From an uncultured Selenomonadaceae bacterium (GTDB lineage Bacteria; Bacillota; Negativicutes; Selenomonadales; Selenomonadaceae), in NCBI GenBank assembly GCA_945637225.1, contig CALZDE010000031.1:1-13975 (forward strand): a stretch of 13,975 nt of DNA, written 5' to 3'. Each line of letters opens with the position of its first letter. Position 1 is the stretch's first letter. Below are positions 7,079 through 13,975 of this stretch, piece by piece. The translations under genes and the position numbers were made by a program. The notes under the pieces are model-generated. The model was not told the origin of the DNA and did not search any database. It saw only the letters and a list, made by a program, of their open reading frames with translations.

Positions 7079-7099
7079 TTTTCTTTTACGAGGTTAGCT

Positions 7100-9223
7100 A
7101 TGTGTGGTAATTTATTATTGGGGCTGGGGCTTTTTGCGTCTCTTTCCGGCAGTATAATTTTATTTTGCGGGGCTGATAAAAAGGCTCCATTTGACAAGCT
7201 GATAAAGATTGCGGTACTTATTTCAGCGGTGGCAGTTTCCTTTTCTTCTGCTTATTTGATGTACCTGATTTTCAGCAATAACTTTGAATTTGAATATGTA
7301 GCAAGCTATTCTTCTACGGACTTGCCATTTATTTACAAGGTTTCGGCATTTTGGGCAGGTCAGCAGGGTTCATTTCTCCTGTGGATTTTAATTCATGCTT
7401 TGGCAGGCGTTATTTTATATAAAAATAATTCTTTTAGCGGTAAAGGGCTGGGCGTATATCTTCTTGTGGAGTCGCTTCTTATTATTATGACCTTGGGTAA
7501 AAGTCCTTTTGAACCGGCAGAAGTTGTGGGCGTGGATGGCATAGGCTTAAATCCGCTTTTGCAGGACCCTTGGATGGCAATTCATCCGCCTGTTGTATTC
7601 ATTGGCTATGCACTTTTAGCGGTGCCATTTTCCTTGGGAATGGGGGCACTTTTAGATGATTTGGATAGCAGGGAATGGCTGGAAACTTCCCGTAAATGGA
7701 CTTTGATGGCATGGGGCTTTTTGGGTGCGGGTATTTTTATCGGTGGCTACTGGGCTTACAAGGTGTTAGGCTGGGGTGGTTACTGGGGCTGGGACCCTGT
7801 AGAAAATTCCTCTTTGGTGCCTTGGCTCTTGGCAGGCATTTACCTTCATTTGATAAAAATTACAAAAATCCGCAAGACGGCTATAGCTACACTTCATTTA
7901 GCAGGTGTATTTACTTATTCAGCAGTTATTTATGGAACATTTCTCACTAGAAGCGGTATTTTAGGAGATTTTTCCGTTCATTCCTTCAGCGGTACGACTA
8001 TTGGACTTATGCTGGCGGTGGTAAATGGTGTATTGCTTTTGGCAGGTCTTTTTCTGCTGACCGTCAAAATGAAAAAGTTACCTCAGGGGAAGCTATATGA
8101 TACTTTTTCTACAAGGGAATTTATCGTGCTTCTTGGTATGCTGACACTGATGTTTATCAGCCTTGTGGTATTCTTAGGTATGTCAATGCCATTATTGACT
8201 CAGTTAGCAGGCAAAGCGGCGGCAGTAGATACGGGCTTTTATGAAAAGCTGTGTACTCCTTTAGCGGTAATGCTGATGATTACTATGTTTTTAGCAAGCT
8301 GGTATGGCTATGGCAGGGAAAATGTCATAGTGGTGACTGACGGTATGAAAAGCGTAATTATAGCGGTTGCTTTGGGCGTAGTGTCCACTACATGGGCAGG
8401 CGTAACTTCTCCATTTGCCATAGCTTTGGGAGCAGTTTCAGCGGCAGCGGCAATGGCTACATGGCAGGCGTATAAGAAAAAAACTATCAGCACTGGCGGT
8501 ATGATAGCACATCTTGGTGTGTCTCTTGGTCTTTTGGCAATGGTGTTATCTGGAAGCGGAAGTAAAGCCGTCTCACAGGAAATCGCTCAGAATGAGGAAA
8601 TATCGGCTCTTGGCTATAACATTACCTATAAGGGACAGGAAATTTTTTCCGAAGCTGATTACAAGGAATACATATATGAGGTAAATGGCAGTGAGGTAAA
8701 GGCTCTTACTAAGCTTCGCAAGAATGGTGAGGATGCGGCAAGGGAGCCAGCTATTTATCGTGGCCTTTTGGGAGATGTGTACATAGCACCTTCACCAGCA
8801 AAGTTTGATAATATTATAGAAATGGCTCTGAAATTCGGCAAGATGGATATGGACGAGCAGTTTGGCTACCGTTATGAGGGTGTGGAAATGGAGCCGGATA
8901 GCGAAAATCCTGTGCAGACAATTATTACAGCGAAAATATCCATTACTGATGGTACGGATATAGATACGGTATATCCAGTAATTACAGCTACGGAAACAGG
9001 AGCAACATCAAAGCCTATTGATATAATGCAGGGAAAAAAGCAGCTGCGTCTTACAGGTGTATCTGCTGACCAGAAGTCTGTAAGGGTGGAGGTTCTGCCA
9101 TCAAGAGAGGAAATAGCGGCCATTACTGTAAGGGCATCTATCAGCACAAAACCGTTTATTTGGCTTTTATGGCTGAGTACCGTTATGGTGACGGCAGGCT
9201 GTCTTTGGGCGACAAAAAAATAA
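7100..9223 (+). CDS. ccmF: Cytochrome c haem lyase CcmF
   Basis: A 707-aa, full-length integral membrane protein that takes haem from CcmE and joins it to CxxCH sites of apocytochromes. Seen: SAFWAGQQGSFLLW near residues 82-95, IHPPVVFIGY with H162, the WWD motif WGGYWGWDPVEN starting at W225, and HLAGVFTYSAVIYGTFLTRSG downstream, all typical of CcmF. A large external domain (about 490-685) precedes a last helix and a GCLWATKK tail. The start is ATG 7100 with GAGG 6 nt upstream, 21 nt after ccmE. It is the last gene of the ccm operon, and no ccmG/H/I follow, so this protein probably acts as the lyase alone. No clear terminator is visible after it. Confidence 0.96.
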   Translation: MCGNLLLGLGLFASLSGSIILFCGADKKAPFDKLIKIAVLISAVAVSFSSAYLMYLIFSNNFEFEYVASYSSTDLPFIYKVSAFWAGQQGSFLLWILIHALAGVILYKNNSFSGKGLGVYLLVESLLIIMTLGKSPFEPAEVVGVDGIGLNPLLQDPWMAIHPPVVFIGYALLAVPFSLGMGALLDDLDSREWLETSRKWTLMAWGFLGAGIFIGGYWAYKVLGWGGYWGWDPVENSSLVPWLLAGIYLHLIKITKIRKTAIATLHLAGVFTYSAVIYGTFLTRSGILGDFSVHSFSGTTIGLMLAVVNGVLLLAGLFLLTVKMKKLPQGKLYDTFSTREFIVLLGMLTLMFISLVVFLGMSMPLLTQLAGKAAAVDTGFYEKLCTPLAVMLMITMFLASWYGYGRENVIVVTDGMKSVIIAVALGVVSTTWAGVTSPFAIALGAVSAAAAMATWQAYKKKTISTGGMIAHLGVSLGLLAMVLSGSGSKAVSQEIAQNEEISALGYNITYKGQEIFSEADYKEYIYEVNGSEVKALTKLRKNGEDAAREPAIYRGLLGDVYIAPSPAKFDNIIEMALKFGKMDMDEQFGYRYEGVEMEPDSENPVQTIITAKISITDGTDIDTVYPVITATETGATSKPIDIMQGKKQLRLTGVSADQKSVRVEVLPSREEIAAITVRASISTKPFIWLLWLSTVMVTAGCLWATKK

Positions 9224-9259
9224 AAATACAAAATTTTTTGGAAAGACGGGATATTTGCC

Positions 9260-9278
9260 TTTGACTATTGCAGTCAAA
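9260..9278. promoter_or_regulatory. Candidate operator over the permease -35 box
   Basis: TTTGACT-ATTGC-AGTCAAA is a perfect 7-bp inverted repeat with a 5-nt centre. Its left arm contains the -35 hexamer TTGACT. A repressor bound here would block RNA polymerase, so it is a plausible operator; the protein that might bind it is unknown. As RNA it would lie upstream of the start site, so it is not a terminator. Confidence 0.45.
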
Positions 9279-9289
9279 AGTGGTACAAT
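9261..9289 (+). promoter_or_regulatory. Promoter of the purine permease gene
   Basis: TTGACT (9261-9266), a 17-nt spacer and TACAAT (9284-9289), with extended -10 TGG. Predicted start ~9296, leaving a leader of about 50 nt, too short for a purine riboswitch. Confidence 0.85.
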
Positions 9290-9345
9290 TATCCTGTTTT
9301 TCTTTTTCGTGTCTAAAAATAATTTTAGGAAGGAAGAAACTTTTT

Positions 9346-10725
9346 ATGTATGAAATTTTGCAAAAGCTGTTTCATCTGAAGGAGAATAAAACTACCTTGA
9401 ATACAGAAGTTGTAGCAGGTGTTACTACCTTCATGACAATGGCGTATATTCTGGCGGTAAATCCAAATATCCTGTCCACTACTGGTATGGACGCTGGTGC
9501 TGTATTCGTGGCTACTGCTGTGGGTTCAGCTCTTGGCACTATCTTTATGGCTCTGCTGGCGAACTATCCATTTGCGTTAGCTCCAGGTATGGGCTTAAAT
9601 GCATTCTTTGCTTTTGCGGTATGCGGTGCTATGGGATATAGCTGGCAGGTAGCATTAGCGGCAGTATTTGTTGAAGGTCTGCTGTTTATCGTTATGTCCC
9701 TTACTCCTATCCGTGAGACTCTTTTTAACTGCATTCCTATGTCCCTAAAGCTGGGCGTAAGTGCTGGTATCGGCTTATTTATCGCTTTTATCGGCATGCA
9801 GGGTGCAAAGCTGGTAGTTGACGGCCCAACTCTCGTTACCATGTATCCATTTAAGGCGGCTCTGGCGGATGGCACTTTCCAGACTACTGGTATCGGTGCG
9901 GTTCTATGCCTTATCGGTGTTGTGGTTACTGTAGCACTTATGTACAAGAAGGTTACTGGTGATATTTTATTGGGTATCGTTATTACCTGGGTATTAGGTA
10001 TTATCTGTGAGCTTCTTGGTATTTACGTACCAAATCCAGAGATGGGTGTATTCTCCCTAATTCCTGATTTTAGCCATGGCATAAGCTTTGATAATGTAGC
10101 TTCTACTGTAGGTCAGATGGATTTCTCTATGATTGGCTCCTTTGAGTTCATCAGCATTGTACTGGCATTTATGTTTGTTGACCTTTTCGATACCCTCGGA
10201 ACTCTTATCGGTGTAGCTTCCAAGGCTGATATGCTCGATAAGGAGGGCAAACTGCCTAACATTAAGGGGGCGCTCTTAGCTGACTCTCTGGCAACTACTG
10301 CCGGTGCGGTGCTCGGTACTTCTACCGTATCTACCTACGTAGAAAGCTCTGCTGGTGTAAGTGTTGGCGGACGTACTGGTCTTACTGCTATTGTTGTTGC
10401 TGTTCTGTTCCTGCTGAGTCTTTTCTTAGCACCATTATTCCTGACTATTCCTGCCTTTGCAACTGCACCTGCTCTGATTGTAGTAGGTTTCCTGATGATG
10501 GGCAGTATTACTAAGATTGATTTCTCTGACATCACTGAGGCATTCCCTGCATACATTGCGGTTACTACTATGGCATTCACCTATTCTATCTCTGAGGGTA
10601 TTTCCTTGGGTGTTATCTCCTATGTAGTAATTAATACTTTATCCGGTGCTTTTACAAAGAAGAATATCAGCTGGGTTATGTATTTACTGGCGCTTATCTT
10701 TATTATGAAGTATATTTTCGTGTAA
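9346..10725 (+). CDS. NCS2-family purine permease (AzgA/PbuG-like)
   Basis: A 459-aa, many-helix nucleobase transporter, expected to import hypoxanthine, guanine or adenine with protons or sodium. Family signatures seen: LNTEVVAGVTTFMTMAYIL near the N-terminus, APGMGLNAFFAF, and FVDLFDTLGTLIGVASKADM followed by GTSTVSTYVESSAGVSVGGR and TGLTA in the C-terminal half. These are typical of the AzgA branch (COG2252) rather than the uracil/xanthine branch; the precise base cannot be told. ATG 9346 is chosen because AGGAAGGAAG lies 9 nt upstream and the protein starts like its relatives; the frame is open upstream, but that region is the promoter. It is a single-gene unit with its own promoter, possible operator and terminator. 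It has no evident link to the cytochrome genes. Confidence 0.93.
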   Translation: MYEILQKLFHLKENKTTLNTEVVAGVTTFMTMAYILAVNPNILSTTGMDAGAVFVATAVGSALGTIFMALLANYPFALAPGMGLNAFFAFAVCGAMGYSWQVALAAVFVEGLLFIVMSLTPIRETLFNCIPMSLKLGVSAGIGLFIAFIGMQGAKLVVDGPTLVTMYPFKAALADGTFQTTGIGAVLCLIGVVVTVALMYKKVTGDILLGIVITWVLGIICELLGIYVPNPEMGVFSLIPDFSHGISFDNVASTVGQMDFSMIGSFEFISIVLAFMFVDLFDTLGTLIGVASKADMLDKEGKLPNIKGALLADSLATTAGAVLGTSTVSTYVESSAGVSVGGRTGLTAIVVAVLFLLSLFLAPLFLTIPAFATAPALIVVGFLMMGSITKIDFSDITEAFPAYIAVTTMAFTYSISEGISLGVISYVVINTLSGAFTKKNISWVMYLLALIFIMKYIFV

Positions 10726-10740
10726 AATTTTCGATTTTAG

Positions 10741-10776
10741 AAGTGGTATTCGCTTTTTGGCGGGTACCGCTTTTTG
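10741..10776 (+). terminator. Terminator after the permease gene
   Basis: A 13-bp stem (10741-10753 with 10760-10772, including three G-T pairs) closed by a 6-nt loop and followed by a T run. It is the most stable terminator in the window. Confidence 0.9.
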
Positions 10777-10822
10777 TTATTCGTTAAAGAATTTGAAATT
10801 ACTATCATTTTGTACCGATTTA

Positions 10823-10831
10823 TGCTATAAT
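10823..10831 (+). promoter_or_regulatory. Extended -10 promoter of the diguanylate cyclase pair
   Basis: TGCTATAAT, identical to the -10 region of the regulator-nrfHA promoter, without a recognisable -35 at normal spacing. Predicted start ~10838; leader about 27 nt. Confidence 0.7.
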
Positions 10832-10864
10832 TAGAGAAGTGTTTCTATTATTTCGAGGTGCATT

Positions 10865-12304
10865 ATGAAAAATATAGCTATGTATATAAAATCAATAACC
10901 GGTGTTTTGTCGGTATTTAAGATAGCAAGTATTGTGTTTGTTTTGCTTGCTATGGTGGGCGTGCTGATTGGCATTGCCCGCAACATGTATCAGGAAGACG
11001 AGCTACGGGAGCAGTATGTACGTGAGAGTATGCGCAAGACTACCTATAATTACAAGCTTCAGGTAAATAGATATATAAATAATAAAAAAGATGTGCTGAC
11101 CTATATGCAGACATTTCCAGAGATTTACAATATGGACCAGAGTCAGCAAAAAGATTTTATCATGAACCGTTCGCAGTATTTAGGCTTTAGGCACATGTTT
11201 GTCATGCATAAAAATGGCAACTGCTTCTATATAGAGGAAAATGTGGTACGCAATCAGAAGAATGAACAGTTTTATGATGATACTATGATGCACGATGTTT
11301 TTCTGACGAAGCCTTGGTCAGACCCTAAAAGATTTTTTAGTATCATTACCATTTGTGTTTCCATCAAAAATCCGCAGGGAGAAAAGGTGGGTGTGCTCTG
11401 CGGTGCACTTGATTTGTCGAAGATACAGGATTTCATCGGTGCTAATGAAAGTGTCGGCTTGGGTGAGTATGTGCTGATAAACGAAAAAGGGCAGTATATA
11501 TCTGGCTCTCGTGTCAGTGCACGTACCATTTACAACAATAAAAATTATTTTGAGCAGGAAGAAAGCCAGCTTGATGTAGTGAAGAGGGCGGTTGACAAAA
11601 AGGAGGATTCCTTCGGTAAGATTAAATTGGATAATATTACCTATTATGCCTATGCCGCTTATATGCCAGAATATGATTGGACAGTGGTACAGTATATTGA
11701 AGTGGATACAATTGACCGTCAGATGCACGATGTAAGCTCCCTGCAGTATATGCTGGCGTTTCTTTCCTTACTGCTTTTTGTTACTGTCTGCCGTATTGCT
11801 ATGCGGTGGGTGAAAACTAATCAGCGTCTCTTCCTGGACCATCTTACAGGCTGTCAGAACCGTCTTGCCTATGAAATGCGCCTTGACAGCTTGGAGAACA
11901 ATTACGATAACGATATTGCCGTTGTTTATATGGATTTGAATAAATTCAAAATGGTAAATGACACCTTCGGGCATGATAACGGAGATTTACTTCTGAAATT
12001 ATTTGCTGAGACACTGAATGAGGTATTTAGCCATGTCGGTACGGTTTATCGTGTGGGCGGTGACGAATTTGTCTGCATTATACTGAATGAACCGCAGGAG
12101 GTCATTGAGGAATGCTGTCAGAAAATAAATGAAATACTGGCGAAGAAGAGCAAGTCTCTTACTTTTGACTATGTAATGAGTTCGTCCTATGGTTATGCTA
12201 TCCGTGAAAAGGGCTGTCACGATGCTATGCATTTGGTGTTGGAGCGTTCTGACCGGTCAATGTATCACTATAAGCATGCTTGGAGGCGGAGGAATGGGTT
12301 ATGA
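10865..12304 (+). CDS. Membrane diguanylate cyclase with Cache-like sensor (first of a tandem pair)
   Basis: A 479-aa protein predicted to make cyclic di-GMP from two GTP in response to an extracytoplasmic signal. TM1 at about residues 18-41, an external Cache-like domain at about 42-294, TM2 at about 295-315, then a GGDEF domain. The catalytic loop GGDEF is intact at 398-402, and the metal and GTP-binding elements DHLTGCQNR and DLNKFKMVNDTFGHDNGD are kept. The product-inhibition site RxxD that normally stands five residues before GGDEF is missing (SHVG there). GAGGTG 4 nt before ATG 10865 supports the start. It overlaps the next gene by ATGA, and the two proteins are clearly paralogous, for instance sharing YMQTFP(E/D)IYNMD. 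Ligand unknown. Confidence 0.93.
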   Translation: MKNIAMYIKSITGVLSVFKIASIVFVLLAMVGVLIGIARNMYQEDELREQYVRESMRKTTYNYKLQVNRYINNKKDVLTYMQTFPEIYNMDQSQQKDFIMNRSQYLGFRHMFVMHKNGNCFYIEENVVRNQKNEQFYDDTMMHDVFLTKPWSDPKRFFSIITICVSIKNPQGEKVGVLCGALDLSKIQDFIGANESVGLGEYVLINEKGQYISGSRVSARTIYNNKNYFEQEESQLDVVKRAVDKKEDSFGKIKLDNITYYAYAAYMPEYDWTVVQYIEVDTIDRQMHDVSSLQYMLAFLSLLLFVTVCRIAMRWVKTNQRLFLDHLTGCQNRLAYEMRLDSLENNYDNDIAVVYMDLNKFKMVNDTFGHDNGDLLLKLFAETLNEVFSHVGTVYRVGGDEFVCIILNEPQEVIEECCQKINEILAKKSKSLTFDYVMSSSYGYAIREKGCHDAMHLVLERSDRSMYHYKHAWRRRNGL

Positions 12305-13782
12305 TGACAAGTTTTTCTAAAAATCACAATAAATTGTCCATAAATAATATTACTGCCTACGATAAAATAACTATTGGTGTAATAGTGGTGGTTATTGCTA
12401 TGGTTTTAAGTCTTATCGTAACGGGGATCAATGAAAATGAGCGTGATAATGTTCAGCAGGTCAAGAAGCAGATGGAGCGGATGTCGCAAAGTTATGAGAC
12501 ACAGCTTGACCGCTATGTTATGAATAAGATTTCACTCCTGCAGTATATGCAGACATTCCCGGATATCTACAATATGGACTGGAATACGCAAAAGAAATTT
12601 TTGCAGGACAGGTCAAAACAGCTGGGCTTTCATCATATTTTTATAATGGATAACAGGGGCTATGGATATTATCTGGAGGATAATGTCATCAAAAATCAGT
12701 CGAATGAGCCTTTCTATAAAGACGTTTTCAGCAAGGAGGTGCTGATTACAGAGCCGTTCTCTGACCCGGAAAAAATGCTGACTATCATTACTATGTGCGT
12801 GGCTATTCACAATAATGGACAGAGAGTCGGTGCTATCTGCGGAACTATTGATATCAACGAGCTGAAGGGAATAATTGCCGGCAACGAGGTTATTGCCAAG
12901 GGAAACTTTGCCCTGTTGAACCGCGCTTCTACTTATAACCGGCAGGGTGAGTATCTGGCAGGAACTGATGTAGAGGAGCAGGATATTTACGATAAGGTAT
13001 CTATCTTTGATAAGGAAGAAAAGGATAGAATTCATAATAAGCTTGACATCATTCATACCACTATGGAAAGCGGGAAGAACATTTTCGGCAGTATTACTAT
13101 TGAGGGCGAGGAGTATTATGCTTATGTTACGTGCCTTGAAGAATATGATTGGATCGTAGTGCAGTACATAAAGAAAAGTACGGTACTTGACGCTACCGAG
13201 CATAAGTATTTTCTTTTGATTGCGCTGATGGTGATTATTATACTGCTTACCGTAATAGCGTTTACTATTATCAGCGATTTCCTTAAGGACAATAAGCGGT
13301 TATGTACTGATGCCATGACGGGCTGTAACAACCGCCTCGCTTGTGACACTTACCTCAATAAGCTGGAAAATCACTATTGGGAAAGCATATCCATCGTATT
13401 TTTTGATTTGAATAATTTCAAGTACGCCAATGATGTTTTCGGGCATGACAACGGTGACAGACTGCTGAAGATTTTAGCGGAAGCACTGGAGAAAACCTTC
13501 GGTGCGGATGGTACCGTATTCCGCCTGGGCGGTGATGAATTTGTCAGTGTCGGCATTGACCGTACTGAAAATGCCATCAACGAATCCTGGGAGGAACTGC
13601 AGAGACTTTTGGCAGAGGAAAGCAGTAAGCTGGATTTTAATTATCAGATAAGTGCTTCCTACGGCTATGCTATTCGTCATAATGGAAGCTATGAAAACCT
13701 GCATACGCTGATGGAGCGGGCTGACAGAGCTATGTACGATTACAAGGAAAGCTGGAAGAAGGAACATCATTCATATAGATAG
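12301..13782 (+). CDS. Membrane diguanylate cyclase with Cache-like sensor (second of a tandem pair)
   Basis: A 493-aa paralogue of the preceding protein with the same layout: TM1 at about 23-43, external Cache-like domain to about 302, TM2 at about 303-326, GGDEF domain with intact GGDEF at 410-414 and DLNNFKYANDVFGHDNGD. It too lacks the RxxD inhibition site (GADG at that position). The sensor differs by many substitutions and a short insertion (RASTYNRQ region, about residues 211-218), so the two receptors may sense different ligands. The ATG at 12301 overlaps the preceding TGA stop and has GGAGGA 7 nt upstream, so translation is coupled. In-frame TTG 12280 is rejected because its distance to a ribosome binding site is wrong. 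A terminator follows. Confidence 0.93.
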   Translation: MMTSFSKNHNKLSINNITAYDKITIGVIVVVIAMVLSLIVTGINENERDNVQQVKKQMERMSQSYETQLDRYVMNKISLLQYMQTFPDIYNMDWNTQKKFLQDRSKQLGFHHIFIMDNRGYGYYLEDNVIKNQSNEPFYKDVFSKEVLITEPFSDPEKMLTIITMCVAIHNNGQRVGAICGTIDINELKGIIAGNEVIAKGNFALLNRASTYNRQGEYLAGTDVEEQDIYDKVSIFDKEEKDRIHNKLDIIHTTMESGKNIFGSITIEGEEYYAYVTCLEEYDWIVVQYIKKSTVLDATEHKYFLLIALMVIIILLTVIAFTIISDFLKDNKRLCTDAMTGCNNRLACDTYLNKLENHYWESISIVFFDLNNFKYANDVFGHDNGDRLLKILAEALEKTFGADGTVFRLGGDEFVSVGIDRTENAINESWEELQRLLAEESSKLDFNYQISASYGYAIRHNGSYENLHTLMERADRAMYDYKESWKKEHHSYR

Positions 13783-13788
13783 AAAAAC

Positions 13789-13817
13789 AACCCATCTTTG
13801 TATGGGTTATTTTTTTT
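13789..13817 (+). terminator. Terminator after the diguanylate cyclase pair
   Basis: A perfect 7-bp stem AACCCAT/ATGGGTT (13789-13795 with 13802-13808), a 6-nt loop CTTTGT and a run of eight T. It lies 6 nt after the stop codon. Confidence 0.88.
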
Positions 13818-13877
13818 GAAAAAATTTAAATTTTTTTTAAAAAAGTACTTGACAAATCGTTATGAAATTGGTATCAT
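13818..13877 (+). promoter_or_regulatory. Strong promoter with A/T-rich upstream block
   Basis: TTGACA (13849-13854, perfect), a 17-nt spacer and TATCAT (13872-13877) with extended -10 TGG. Directly upstream, 13818-13848 is almost wholly A and T in phased runs, resembling an UP element. Predicted start ~13884. What it drives is cut off by the window end; no start codon with a ribosome binding site is seen in the last 90 bases. Confidence 0.85.
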
Positions 13878-13908
13878 ATTATCAGAAATTATGAGAACAG
13901 TTTCATAA
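13860..13908. repeat. 8-bp inverted repeat around a predicted transcription start
   Basis: TTATGAAA (13860-13867) and TTTCATAA (13901-13908) are perfect reverse complements. They are centred at about 13884, the predicted transcription start, and the left arm lies in the spacer of the promoter. The arrangement could be a pair of operator half-sites or chance in AT-rich sequence. Confidence 0.4.
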
Positions 13909-13942
13909 AAGAAACCGAGCAATTATAACGACTAAGAGATGT

Positions 13943-13965
13943 CCCCCACTTCTATAAGTGGCGGG
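13943..13965. other. GC-rich hairpin near the window end, identity unknown
   Basis: CCACTT/AAGTGG (13946-13951 with 13956-13961) with loop CTAT, extended by CCC/GGG across a one-base bulge. No T run follows, so it is not a terminator. Two readings are possible: a subterminal hairpin of an IS200/IS605-type element starting here, or the first helix of a structured RNA or leader made from the promoter at 13849. The window ends 10 bases later, so neither can be confirmed. Confidence 0.4.
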
Positions 13966-13975
13966 TACCTTATTC

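Noticed and set aside
6690..7100. A hidden ccmD between ccmC and ccmE, or between ccmE and ccmF
   Set aside because: ccmC and ccmE overlap by 8 nt and the ccmE-ccmF gap is 21 nt, so there is no room for a ~50-residue protein in the usual place.
9224..9245. Possible terminator after ccmF (CAAAATTTTTTG)
   Set aside because: It is a pure A/T palindrome with no G-C stem, so it cannot form a stable intrinsic terminator.
9290..9345. Purine riboswitch in the permease leader
   Set aside because: The leader after the predicted start is only about 50 nt, without the three-way junction or the conserved loop sequences.
12613..13203. Open frame of 196 codons on the minus strand
   Set aside because: It is opposite the sensor domain of the second diguanylate cyclase and shows no recognisable domain; it is a mirror of biased codon use.

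Overview
The window reads as a chromosomal segment of a low-GC, anaerobic, diderm Firmicute. A member of the Negativicutes (Selenomonas/Anaerovibrio-like) is the best guess. The grounds are AT-rich DNA, strong AGGAGG ribosome binding sites, frequent TTG/GTG starts, and periplasmic multihaem cytochromes with a Ccm-type maturation system, which is expected in a cell with a periplasm. The lineage is an inference; no marker gene is complete here (only the last ~53 nt of a 5S rRNA).

Layout, all on the + strand. (1) 1-118: 3' end of a 5S rRNA, closing an rRNA operon, followed by two tandem terminators. (2) 275-2074: a methyl-accepting chemotaxis protein, alone between terminators. (3) 2142-4770: a Crp/Fnr-family regulator followed by nrfH and nrfA, which form the membrane-anchored cytochrome c nitrite reductase (ammonifying), then a terminator. 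(4) 4764-9223: ccmA-ccmB-ccmC-ccmE-ccmF, a cytochrome c maturation operon with its own promoter. (5) 9260-10775: a purine-type NCS2 permease with a good promoter, an inverted repeat over its -35 box and a strong terminator. (6) 10823-13817: two tandem, clearly paralogous membrane diguanylate cyclases (Cache-like sensor plus GGDEF), overlapping by ATGA. (7) 13818-13975: no gene visible, but an A/T-rich block, a near-consensus promoter, an 8-bp inverted repeat around the predicted transcription start and a GC-rich hairpin, all cut by the window edge.

The functional core is regions 3 and 4. NrfH takes electrons from the menaquinol pool and passes them to NrfA, which reduces nitrite to ammonium. 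The nine haems of the pair (four in NrfH, five in NrfA) have to be attached outside the cytoplasm, and the adjacent ccm operon encodes the machinery. That machinery is the reduced form sometimes called System I*: CcmE has Cys in place of the haem-binding His (C115-x3-Y119), and no ccmD, ccmG, ccmH or ccmI is present in the cluster. NrfA nevertheless has the special CxxCK active-site haem, which in other bacteria needs a dedicated lyase, and none is visible here.

A repeated pattern is that all five convincing promoters carry an extended -10 (TGn directly before the -10 hexamer).
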